Positions 1 to 6,358 of a DNA stretch of 8,473 nt are shown here, in pieces. The notes under the pieces were generated by a model. The model was not told the origin of the DNA. It saw only the letters and a program-made list of their open reading frames with translations, and did not search any database. Source of the stretch: Akkermansia sp. Its GTDB lineage: Bacteria; Verrucomicrobiota; Verrucomicrobiia; Verrucomicrobiales; Akkermansiaceae. Within the stretch, counting starts at the first letter, position 1. Every line of letters starts with the position of its first letter. The stretch covers positions 1-8,473 of the forward strand of contig JAFNWZ010000039.1 of the NCBI GenBank assembly GCA_017379255.1. The letters are read 5' to 3'. A program made the translations under genes and the position numbers.

Positions 1-696
1 GGTATCAGCAGTTATGAGCACCTGCGCACGTTTGCCTACACACTGGCAGACCGGTTGGCCTGCAGGGCTGGTTTGTTTGATATGAACCGTGTACGCATCT
101 GTACCCCCGATGCGTACGAATCACTTTGCCGCTTGTACTACACCGGGCTGGGGGTATTCTGCATCACGTCGCATCTGGGGTGTTTTGATATGCTGCGCGT
201 GTTGTTCGACTGCACGCGTGAAGGAATGAATGGCGAGATGCATGTGTTCATGGACACTGCGGCTACGCAGGCATTTGCACAGCAGCAGCGGCGCTATGGC
301 AAATCCATGCTGGATACTTATGTGCACCCGGTGCAGGAGCTGGGGCCGGTGCTTTCCATGCAGATGATGGAAAAGCTGGAGCAGGGCGCTATGCTGATTA
401 TGGCAGGCGACCGCGTGTGGCGAGATGAGGAATCGGCCAACTACCGGCTTCCGTTTCTCGGTGCGGATGCCTGTTTCCCCAAGGGCTGTTTCCGTTGGGC
501 TGCTGCACTGGGCTGCCCGGTATATACCTTCTGCCTGGTGGAGAACGGCGGTGGGTATGATTTGCATGTTGAATGCCTGTCCTCCACCGGGGAGATGAAG
601 GCAACATCCATGGTCAGTCATTTTGCTGCTCATCTGGAGCAGCTGTGTTGCCGTTATCCCGCTAACTGGTTTAATTTTTGCAATTTCTGGAAATGA
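1..696 (+). CDS. LpxL/HtrB-like lysophospholipid acyltransferase, 5' end missing
   Basis: This gene is partial: the reading frame is open from base 1, so the TTG at base 55 is not a credible start and the true start lies left of the window. The visible 231 residues carry the H-x4-D acyltransferase motif (HLGCFD, His at bases 172-174, Asp at 187-189). They also carry a downstream IMAGDRVW segment and an FLG-x4-FPKG-x3-WAA-x3-GCPV block, which match the second half of the LPLAT superfamily. LpxL-type enzymes are usually near 300 residues, so roughly 70 N-terminal residues, including the membrane anchor, are missing. Such enzymes transfer an acyl chain from ACP or CoA to a lipid or sugar hydroxyl at the inner membrane. 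In APE clusters a homologue is thought to attach the polyene to its lipid anchor. The stop codon overlaps the next start as ATGA, indicating one operon with translational coupling. The family call is firm; the substrate is inferred. Confidence 0.87.
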   Translation, partial: GISSYEHLRTFAYTLADRLACRAGLFDMNRVRICTPDAYESLCRLYYTGLGVFCITSHLGCFDMLRVLFDCTREGMNGEMHVFMDTAATQAFAQQQRRYGKSMLDTYVHPVQELGPVLSMQMMEKLEQGAMLIMAGDRVWRDEESANYRLPFLGADACFPKGCFRWAAALGCPVYTFCLVENGGGYDLHVECLSSTGEMKATSMVSHFAAHLEQLCCRYPANWFNFCNFWK

Positions 697-1319
697 AAAC
701 GCTTCTTATTTTCCTGGTTTCCTGTGTGGGCATGGTTGCTGCTTCCATGCCGGAATTCCCGGTAAACCGGGTGAACAATTATCCCGGGTTGAAAGCCTGG
801 TTCAAGGAGGCTGCCCATACCGTTGCTGCGTTTGAGATGGAACGTACGATGCCCTCCGGCCGTGTATTGAAAAGCCGCGGAACTTTTGAATTCCGCCGTG
901 GCGAGGGAATGATGTGGCGCACCGAGCATCCCGTGCGGAATGCCATGGTTATTACTCCGGAAACGCTGCTGGTGTACGATGCACGCGGGCGCGAATTGCG
1001 CCGCAACAGCCTCAAAGGGGCTGCGGCTGCTCGTTATACGGGCTTGTTCATGAATGAAATGAAGCCGGAGGATATGAAGCAGCTTGAACGCGCTTTTACG
1101 ATAACCAGCAGGGCTGATACGCAGGCCGCTTGTCTGGTTGTGGGTATGAAGGCCCGGCATGCCTCGAATGATTTGCGTTGGTTACTTTTCGTGGTGCGGC
1201 GCGGTATGCTGGAGCATGTTTATTATGAATCCGCCAGACAGGGGATGACGCATGTGATTTTCAGCAAGGTCCGTCTTTCTGAAAAGCTGCCCACAGAACC
1301 TTTTGCTGTCACAAAGTGA
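693..1319 (+). CDS. LolA-like outer-membrane lipoprotein carrier protein (APE-cluster type)
   Basis: This is a 208-residue exported protein. The start chosen is the ATG at 693, which forms an ATGA overlap with the preceding stop. It gives a clean signal peptide (Lys2, hydrophobic 4-16, likely cleavage after VAA at 15-17). A TTG at 678 in the same frame would put five extra residues before it and is unlikely. The mature part shows the LolA pattern: a F-x-M-x-R strand, then SRGTFEFRRGEGMMWRTEHP, followed by further beta strands. Classical LolA shuttles lipoproteins across the periplasm in a hydrophobic half-barrel. The version found beside MMPL exporters in APE clusters is thought to carry the polyene lipid from the pump to the outer membrane. 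One oddity is a lipobox-like LVSC at residues 8-11; it sits unusually close to the N-terminus, so a soluble periplasmic protein is preferred. The function is inferred from family and neighbours. Confidence 0.83.
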   Translation: MKTLLIFLVSCVGMVAASMPEFPVNRVNNYPGLKAWFKEAAHTVAAFEMERTMPSGRVLKSRGTFEFRRGEGMMWRTEHPVRNAMVITPETLLVYDARGRELRRNSLKGAAAARYTGLFMNEMKPEDMKQLERAFTITSRADTQAACLVVGMKARHASNDLRWLLFVVRRGMLEHVYYESARQGMTHVIFSKVRLSEKLPTEPFAVTK

Positions 1320-3550
1320 TGAATCCAGGTACTGTACGAAACATGCTCCTGCGGGGGCTCGCCTGTGTCTTGTTGCTGGCGGCCGTCGTCGTTCTGGTAC
1401 TGCGTGGAGTGCCGGTTCATACCAGTTTATATGATTTATTGCCATCTGGCGGCGGGGCGGCTACCCAGAGCCTTGACCGCATGGCCCGGGCCAGCAGCCG
1501 CCAGGTGAATGTGCTCATCAAGGGGGATTCTGAGCAGAATGCTCTGGCTCAGGCACAGCGGATTCTTGAAAAACTGCCTTCTGGGGTAACCCCGCTGACG
1601 AATCAGAATATGCTGGCGAAGGTGGCGGAATCGCTGCATCCATACCGGTTCCAGCTTCTTTCTTCCAGACACCGGGCTGCATTGAGCGCGGGGGATGATG
1701 AGGCTCTGCGAGAGGAAGCCCTGACAAACCTGTATAGCTTTGTGCCGCTTTCCTTGTACCCGGCAGATGTTGACCCCTATGGCTTTGTCACTGCTTTCCT
1801 GATGGAGAATCCTCTGGTGCGGCAGAATGGCCTGGAGCCGCGCGATGGGGTACTGATGGGGATGCGCGACGGGGTTCATTATGCTTATCTTCCCCTGATG
1901 CTGCCGGAGAGTGCAGCCGATTCACTGGATGAGCTGCAGGCAATCATGTCGCAGCTGCATGAACTGTGCAGCTGCGAGGGAATCCTGCTGGCGGGTACGC
2001 CTGTGCACACCTGGCGGGCCAGCACATCGAGCCAGAGCGCTATGACCGTGCTCAGCATCGTCTCATCTGTGATGGTGGTGTGCCTGTTTCTCTGGGTGTT
2101 TTCCTCCCTGCGTGGGGTACTTTTCATGGTGCTCACGCTCACTGCATCCGGAATCATGGCGCTGGGTGTCTCTGTGCTGGTTTTCGGTGAGGTGCATATT
2201 CTGGCCCTCGTGTTCGGCTGTTCGCTGGTGGGTATTTCTACGGACTATGTGGTGCATTATCTCGTTGACCACCACAACTCTGATGATGCCGGATTGTCAC
2301 CTCCTCTCAAGAAATCGCTCCTTTTCGGGCTGCTGACCAGCGTGCTTGGGTATGCCTCTTTCTATGCAGCCGGGGTTGAACTGCTGGGGCAGATTGCCAC
2401 TCTTTCCGTTTCCGGGCTGGGTTCTGCCATGCTGTTGATTTTTGCCTTTTATCCGCTTTTGTTCCGGCGGCATCTGCCGGTGCGGCTCAGCAAGGAGGCT
2501 GTTGCGCTGGGAAATCGGATTTCCACCTGGCGCATGCACCCCATGCTTCCCTGGGGGGTGGCTGCCCTGATGCTTCTGGTAGCAGTCCTTCGTTTGCCGG
2601 TGAGTGATGATTTGCGCAGTTTCTACCGTCCGGAAGCCGACTTACTTGCAGCAGAAAAGGAAATGGCCACGCTCAATGGCATGGAGCAGGGTATGCTGAC
2701 CCTGGTTGTGCGGGGTGCGCATGCGGAGGAGATACTGCAGCGTCAGGAATTGCTGGGAACATTGTTGCAGCAGGCTGGTGTTGAGCATTTCACATCTGTT
2801 GCGTCCCTGATTCCCTCAGCTGCCCGTCAGAAAGCTGATTTTGAGGCAGTGCGGCAGCTGGTGGGGAAGTATCAGGATGAAGTTCCTGTGGAAATGCCGC
2901 AAACATGGCCCGGGGCGTTGTTGCCGGGGGCTTTGCTGGAGGCCGATTCCCCCTTTGCTTCGTTATGCTCACTCTGGGAACCAGGCGCCGGGCTGGTGCT
3001 GGTGCCTGGTGAGTTCCGGTCTGCAGTAGAGACGTTGCCGGATTTCCCATGGCTGGAGAAGGCTGACCGTTTTGCGGATTTGCAGGGGCAGATTCAATCC
3101 TGGCGTGAGCAGCTTATGCTTTTACTGGTGCTGGTAGGTGTGGTTGTATTGCTGCTGCTTTCCCTGCATTTCGGGCCGCGCCATGCGCTGTGCATGTGTG
3201 GTCCGGTGCTTGCCGGCATCCTGACGGTATTTGGCGGGCTTGCCATGCTGGGAATCCCCTTGACGCTGTTCCATGTGCTGGCGTGTTATCTGGTTCTGGG
3301 GCTGGGCTGTGACTATGCCATTTTCCGGGCTGTGAATGACCGGGCCAACCCGCTCACGGCCATGGCGGTGTTCCTTTCGTTCCTGACCTCCTGGGCCATG
3401 TTCGGCGTGTTGGCGTTTACCCGTTTCTCGGTGACTCAGGATATGGGCGTAGCAATTTGTCTGGGGCTCACCGTGGCCTATGTGCTCTCACCAGCCGCCA
3501 GGGGTGCAGCAGCGCAGCGGTGCACAGCTTCGTGTGAGCCCATGAAATAA
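1319..3550 (+). CDS. MMPL/RND-family lipid or polyene exporter
   Basis: This large inner-membrane transporter of 743 residues has two tandem RND-type halves. The ATG at 1319 shares one base with the preceding TGA (TGATG); an in-frame GTG at 1316 is the alternative. Numbering from the GTG, hydrophobic segments lie near 10-30, 243-264, 267-290, 293-308, 335-352, 362-383, 411-427, 600-618, 623-640, 645-668, 682-701 and 707-725, about 12 in all. Two large periplasmic loops fall at about 31-242 and 428-598. Each half has the family's DY motif in its fourth helix: GISTDYVVHYL (306-316) and LGLGCDYAIF (661-670). MMPL proteins use the proton gradient to move lipids or lipid-linked products. Placement after a LolA-like gene and an acyltransferase matches the export module of APE clusters. 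The last 83 bases overlap the oppositely oriented glycosyltransferase gene. The last helix and the LSP motif after it are present, so the C-terminus looks complete. The substrate is inferred. Confidence 0.87.
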   Translation: MNPGTVRNMLLRGLACVLLLAAVVVLVLRGVPVHTSLYDLLPSGGGAATQSLDRMARASSRQVNVLIKGDSEQNALAQAQRILEKLPSGVTPLTNQNMLAKVAESLHPYRFQLLSSRHRAALSAGDDEALREEALTNLYSFVPLSLYPADVDPYGFVTAFLMENPLVRQNGLEPRDGVLMGMRDGVHYAYLPLMLPESAADSLDELQAIMSQLHELCSCEGILLAGTPVHTWRASTSSQSAMTVLSIVSSVMVVCLFLWVFSSLRGVLFMVLTLTASGIMALGVSVLVFGEVHILALVFGCSLVGISTDYVVHYLVDHHNSDDAGLSPPLKKSLLFGLLTSVLGYASFYAAGVELLGQIATLSVSGLGSAMLLIFAFYPLLFRRHLPVRLSKEAVALGNRISTWRMHPMLPWGVAALMLLVAVLRLPVSDDLRSFYRPEADLLAAEKEMATLNGMEQGMLTLVVRGAHAEEILQRQELLGTLLQQAGVEHFTSVASLIPSAARQKADFEAVRQLVGKYQDEVPVEMPQTWPGALLPGALLEADSPFASLCSLWEPGAGLVLVPGEFRSAVETLPDFPWLEKADRFADLQGQIQSWREQLMLLLVLVGVVVLLLLSLHFGPRHALCMCGPVLAGILTVFGGLAMLGIPLTLFHVLACYLVLGLGCDYAIFRAVNDRANPLTAMAVFLSFLTSWAMFGVLAFTRFSVTQDMGVAICLGLTVAYVLSPAARGAAAQRCTASCEPMK

Positions 3551-4208
3551 GCACATTGTCTCTCAGCATCCGGAAATTGGAGCGCCCTCCCTCGGGGTAG
3601 CATACTTCGACTTCGTGCCCCAGCACGGGCATGCCATCCCAGCAGCAACGTACCAGTAGCTCAATATCTCCTGCCATGCCAGATGAAATGCCGCCTCGCC
3701 GGATGATTCCAAGCGTGCGTTCGAGCGGGTAGAGCCGGAATCCGCACATCGCATCAATATGGCAGGCCCCAGCAGTTTCGAGATTCACGAAGAAATTGGT
3801 GATGCGCCGGCCATACAGCCGGGCGGGGGGGACATCCTCTCCATAGCGGGGCTGCCCGCATATCAGCGCAGCGGGGTGTTGCTCCCCCTTATCCAGAAAT
3901 TCGGTGATGTGCTGCTCGTTGTGCTGGCCGTCAGCATCGCATTGGAGCACATGGGTGTACCCTCGGCGTCGGGCTTCATCCATGCCTGCCAGTACGGCGC
4001 GCCACTTGCCGCCGTTTTGCTGCAGGGTGATGAGCGTTGCGCCTGTTGCGGCGCATGCCTGGCAGATGAGGGAGGCTTCTTCCTTTGCACTGCCATCGTC
4101 CACAACAATGACCGGGTACCCGCATGCTGTGACCCTGGGCAGGTAGCCCAGCAGCTCACGGCCGTGGTTGTAGCATGGAATGACCAGACAGGGATGAAAA
4201 TGCTTCAT
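3468..4208 (-). CDS. Family 2 glycosyltransferase (APE-cluster type)
   Basis: This 246-residue GT-A fold enzyme starts with CLVIPCYNHG (7-16). It has the nucleotide-binding VVDDGS (35-40) and the DxD-type metal/nucleotide site DADGQ (91-95). CGFRLYPL (155-162) corresponds to the acceptor-side region. No membrane helices are evident, so the protein is probably cytosolic or peripheral on the inner membrane. The family transfers a sugar from a nucleotide or dolichyl/undecaprenyl-type donor. In APE clusters it likely modifies the lipid anchor, but the acceptor is unknown. The segment that usually reads N-x-GKG-x-A in related enzymes reads NGGKWRAV (65-72), so a Gly is replaced by Trp. The ATG overlaps the thioesterase stop (ATGA), making this the last gene of the - strand operon. 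Its final 27 codons plus stop overlap the end of the MMPL gene on the other strand, leaving no room for a terminator between them. Confidence 0.88.
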   Translation of the reverse strand: MKHFHPCLVIPCYNHGRELLGYLPRVTACGYPVIVVDDGSAKEEASLICQACAATGATLITLQQNGGKWRAVLAGMDEARRRGYTHVLQCDADGQHNEQHITEFLDKGEQHPAALICGQPRYGEDVPPARLYGRRITNFFVNLETAGACHIDAMCGFRLYPLERTLGIIRRGGISSGMAGDIELLVRCCWDGMPVLGHEVEVCYPEGGRSNFRMLRDNVLISWAHTKLCTAALLHPWRLVRAHRPR

Positions 4209-4627
4209 GATGAGAGTTCTGCAGCCTGGGCGGCGTTGACCAGTTCGATGAAATAATCCGGATTGACGATGGAGGTGCTGCCGGTGCGGCCATCGACTGC
4301 CATTTGCATGGTTTCGCCTTTGGTGAGGATATCTCCGCTTTCGGCGTCGCGGATGATAAAGCTCATGGTCAGGGAGTTGGTGTAATCCTTCAGTTCAGCA
4401 GTGATGGCGAGCCGTTGGTTCAGTGTGGCTGATTTGATGTATTTACAGCGCAGCTTGACCACAGGCCAGTAGTGCCCGCGCTGCTGCATGTCCGTGTAGG
4501 TGAGCCCGATTTTTGCCAGCAGGGCGGAGCGGGCCAGCTCAAAGTAATTGACATAGTTGCCATGCCATACCACGCCCATGGGATCCATTTCGTTAAAGGC
4601 AACCTGGTGGAAAACGGTAATTTTCAT
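4205..4627 (-). CDS. 4HBT/YbgC-like hot-dog acyl thioesterase
   Basis: This is a 140-residue single hot-dog domain of typical family length. The diagnostic segment is at the N-terminus: D15-PMGVVWHGNYVNYFELAR, with Asp15 as the expected catalytic acid, followed by His22, Asn24-Tyr25 and Glu30 on the helix. Members hydrolyse acyl-CoA or acyl-ACP thioesters in the cytosol. In APE clusters a thioesterase of this class sits next to the glycosyltransferase and LolA genes, and could release or proofread chains on the carrier protein. The start lies 6 bases after the dehydratase stop, and the stop overlaps the glycosyltransferase start by 4 bases, so it is co-transcribed. The family is clear; whether it acts on the final polyene or on aborted intermediates cannot be told from sequence. 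Confidence 0.87.
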   Translation of the reverse strand: MKITVFHQVAFNEMDPMGVVWHGNYVNYFELARSALLAKIGLTYTDMQQRGHYWPVVKLRCKYIKSATLNQRLAITAELKDYTNSLTMSFIIRDAESGDILTKGETMQMAVDGRTGSTSIVNPDYFIELVNAAQAAELSS

Positions 4628-4633
4628 ACGGAA

Positions 4634-5065
4634 TCAATCTTCTCTGATGACGGTGATTTCAGCCTCTGCCAGGAGTGTTTTCCCGTGCAGCAGCCTGCAT
4701 TCATATACTCCGATGGGCGGGGTATTCATAATGCCGCGCGCCTCGGCCAGTAACTCGGCATCAAGGGGCAGAGCATCGGTGTGGAGGTGGAATTGTTTGA
4801 CAGAAAGCAGTTTTCCCATGCTTGCAGCAGGACGGTTGTGGATGCGGTCTGCATACCCGGAAAGCAGCCCGATGGCCTGTGCCATGATTTCGATGGATGC
4901 GGTGGGGTATACGCCATTTATACCGGCGTTATATAAGAGGTCGTTTCTGCTGCATCTGGCAGTTGCCACAATGCTGTCGTGTTCTAAATCGGCCTCCCGG
5001 ATTCCCTGTACCAGCAACATGGGGGCGCGGTGGGGCAGCAGCTCTTCCGGGGAAAAATCAGGCAT
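4634..5065 (-). CDS. FabZ-like 3-hydroxyacyl-ACP dehydratase (APE hot-dog dehydratase)
   Basis: This is a 143-residue hot-dog domain. The N-terminal LLPHRAPMLLV (9-19) matches the FabZ-type LPHR-x-P-x-LLV motif. The central helix IEIMAQAIGLLSG (58-70) carries the expected catalytic acid Glu59, and GKLLSVKQFHL (84-94) matches the following strand. The HFPG-x-PxMPG stretch of true FabZ is absent: the segment before the helix reads NAGINGVYPTAS and has no His. The closest type by pattern is the small dehydratase of APE/flexirubin clusters rather than housekeeping FabZ. The role would be removal of water from a 3-hydroxyacyl-ACP intermediate in each polyene extension cycle. The ATG overlaps the end of the ketosynthase by 8 bases; the upstream bases show no strong Shine-Dalgarno sequence, consistent with translational coupling. 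Confidence 0.82.
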   Translation of the reverse strand: MPDFSPEELLPHRAPMLLVQGIREADLEHDSIVATARCSRNDLLYNAGINGVYPTASIEIMAQAIGLLSGYADRIHNRPAASMGKLLSVKQFHLHTDALPLDAELLAEARGIMNTPPIGVYECRLLHGKTLLAEAEITVIRED

Positions 5066-6200
5066 GGCGGGTAAGGACGAGGGCTATGTTGTTACCACCG
5101 AAAGCAAAGGAGTTGCTCAGGCAATGCTGCAGCGGGCGCCTGGTGGTGGCGGAGAAATTGATGTCTGCCGGCAATGCTTCTCCCACCAGCCAGGGCTGGG
5201 CGGGTAGTTGCTGCTTTCCGCGCTGCAGCAGGGCGGTGCAGATGGCTGTTTCCAGCGCCCCGGCGGCTCCCAGGGTGTGCCCGGTATAGGCCTTGGTGCT
5301 GCCGCAGGGCGGCTGTTGTATGCCGAAGGTAGCGCGCATGGCGTTCAGCTCCATGCCGTCGTTGGCATCTGTCCCTGTTCCGTGCAGATTGACATAATCG
5401 ATATCCGAGGGCTGCAGACCCGCCATCTGTATGGCTGCCTTCATGGCCCTGGTTGCTTGTGCGCCATCCGGTTCTGGCGTGGTTGTGTGGTAGGCATCGG
5501 CGGTTTCGCCGTACCCTGCCAGCAGAATGTCTCCTTCCACGGGCTCTGCGAGGGTGAGTACAAACAGTGCTGCCCCTTCGCCGTGGTTTACGCCACCCCC
5601 TTGCAAGGTGAATGGACGGCATCTCTCGCCTGACACGAGTTGCAGGGCGTCAAACCCCTGCAGGGCATAGTTGCAGAGCGCATCTCCGCCCCCCGCGATT
5701 ACGGCATCGCATACGCCGGCTTGCAGCAGACGGGCTGCGCTGGCCAGTGCCTTGGCAGAGGAGGAACATGCGGTGCTCAGCGTGTAGCATGGTCCCGCAG
5801 CTCCCGTGATGTGAGCCACAAAGCCTGCCACATTGCCAACTTCCAGCAGCTGCAATCCCTCTTCTGTCACACCCTGCTTCTGCCAGGACTTGTGGTATTC
5901 CTCAATCCCGGAATTACTGGAGCCGATGACAATTCCAAGCCTGTCGGGAGCGACGCTGTTCCAGCTGTGGCGCAGTCGTTCCAGCGCATGCAGCAGCAGG
6001 GCGTTGGTGCGCGTGGCCCACTGCGGCTGCTGTATCTGCGGCAGTGCAGCGCTCACTTTGCCCACAGGAACCCTTCGCCCGGTCACTTCGGTTTCCGGCA
6101 TGCTGCCGTACTGCCCGGAATCCAGAGCATTGAGTATCTCTGCTGGCTCGGTTCCCATGTTGCAAATCATGGCAAAGTCGGTGATGATGCAGGCCTTCAT
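5058..6200 (-). CDS. Beta-ketoacyl-ACP synthase (FabF/type II PKS ketosynthase-like)
   Basis: This 380-residue thiolase-fold condensing enzyme has all catalytic residues: Cys145 in STACSSSA, His273 in HGTGTDAND, Lys303 in GSTKAYTGH and His308 in GHTLGAAGA. The C-terminal FAFGGNN signature is at 365-371. The intact Cys-His-His set argues against it being the inactive chain-length factor. It is slightly shorter than FabF (about 410 residues), and the usual GIN-x-GEAA stretch reads GVNHGEGAA (203-210). The reaction is decarboxylative condensation of malonyl-ACP with an acyl-ACP, here probably elongating the polyene. It is the first gene of the - strand operon, with a good ribosome site (AAAGGA ending four bases before the ATG). 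The neighbouring dehydratase, thioesterase and glycosyltransferase point to a specialised rather than housekeeping fatty-acid role. Which of the several APE ketosynthases it corresponds to is unresolved. Confidence 0.9.
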   Translation of the reverse strand: MKACIITDFAMICNMGTEPAEILNALDSGQYGSMPETEVTGRRVPVGKVSAALPQIQQPQWATRTNALLLHALERLRHSWNSVAPDRLGIVIGSSNSGIEEYHKSWQKQGVTEEGLQLLEVGNVAGFVAHITGAAGPCYTLSTACSSSAKALASAARLLQAGVCDAVIAGGGDALCNYALQGFDALQLVSGERCRPFTLQGGGVNHGEGAALFVLTLAEPVEGDILLAGYGETADAYHTTTPEPDGAQATRAMKAAIQMAGLQPSDIDYVNLHGTGTDANDGMELNAMRATFGIQQPPCGSTKAYTGHTLGAAGALETAICTALLQRGKQQLPAQPWLVGEALPADINFSATTRRPLQHCLSNSFAFGGNNIALVLTRHA

Positions 6201-6265
6201 GTGTTCCTTTTGTGCTTACGAGCGGAAAGCCTACCAGATAAGTGCTTAGCGCGCAAGGTTTTTAG

Positions 6266-6279
6266 TCCGGTATGCCGGA
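6266..6279. repeat. Short inverted repeat at the predicted ketosynthase-operon start site
   Basis: TCCGG-TATG-CCGGA is a perfect 5-base inverted repeat with a 4-base centre. It adjoins the -10 box on the downstream side for - strand transcription and would cover the predicted start point. It could be an operator or simply a chance palindrome; the arms are short. Confidence 0.3.
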
Positions 6280-6308
6280 TTATAATGGGATAGCCATGCG
6301 GAAATCTA
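6279..6308 (-). promoter_or_regulatory. Possible promoter of the ketosynthase operon
   Basis: On the - strand a perfect TATAAT (6279-6284) stands 78 bases before the ketosynthase ATG. The best -35 candidate 18 bases upstream is TAGATT (6303-6308), which matches only three of six consensus positions. The -10 box is good and the -35 weak, so it may need an activator, or the operon may be read through from the lipoprotein gene upstream. The box is nearly palindromic, so TATAAT also reads on the + strand at 6281-6286, but nothing on that strand starts nearby. Confidence 0.4.
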
Positions 6309-6325
6309 CGCTCTGCATTCTTTGC

Positions 6326-6339
6326 CTGCCTGTCGGCAG
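6326..6339. repeat. Small hairpin downstream of the lipoprotein gene
   Basis: CTGCC-TGTC-GGCAG forms a 5-base stem with a 4-base loop, 20 bases after the lipoprotein stop on the - strand. No T-tract follows on either strand, so it does not meet the usual intrinsic-terminator pattern. It might slow or stabilise a transcript; read-through into the ketosynthase operon seems possible. Confidence 0.25.
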
Positions 6340-6358
6340 TCTGCGGCCTCGCTACCCA

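Noticed and set aside
121..1160. - strand reading frames of about 170 codons opposite the acyltransferase and LolA-like genes
   Set aside because: The + strand has the H-x4-D motif and a signal peptide with operon-style overlaps; the antisense frames are His/Gln-rich with no domain signature.
3504..3525. GTGCA/TGCAC inverted repeat in the convergent overlap as a bidirectional terminator
   Set aside because: The stem is five base pairs around a 12-base centre, with no T-tract on either side, and it lies within coding sequence on both strands.
3759..4256. + strand reading frame of 165 codons opposite the glycosyltransferase
   Set aside because: The opposite strand encodes clear GT2 motifs (VVDDGS, DADGQ); this frame shows no family pattern and no promoter or ribosome site.
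6281..6286. TATAAT on the + strand as a promoter
   Set aside because: No -35 match lies at a suitable distance and no + strand gene begins downstream; it arises from the near-palindromic - strand box.
5640..6293. Long + strand reading frame of 217 codons opposite the ketosynthase
   Set aside because: It is antisense to a gene with every catalytic motif of a ketosynthase, has no recognisable domain, and its protein is of biased low-quality composition. It is a shadow of the GC-rich coding strand.
6326..6339. Rho-independent terminator after the lipoprotein gene
   Set aside because: The stem is only five base pairs and no T-tract follows on either strand, so it is listed only as a small hairpin.
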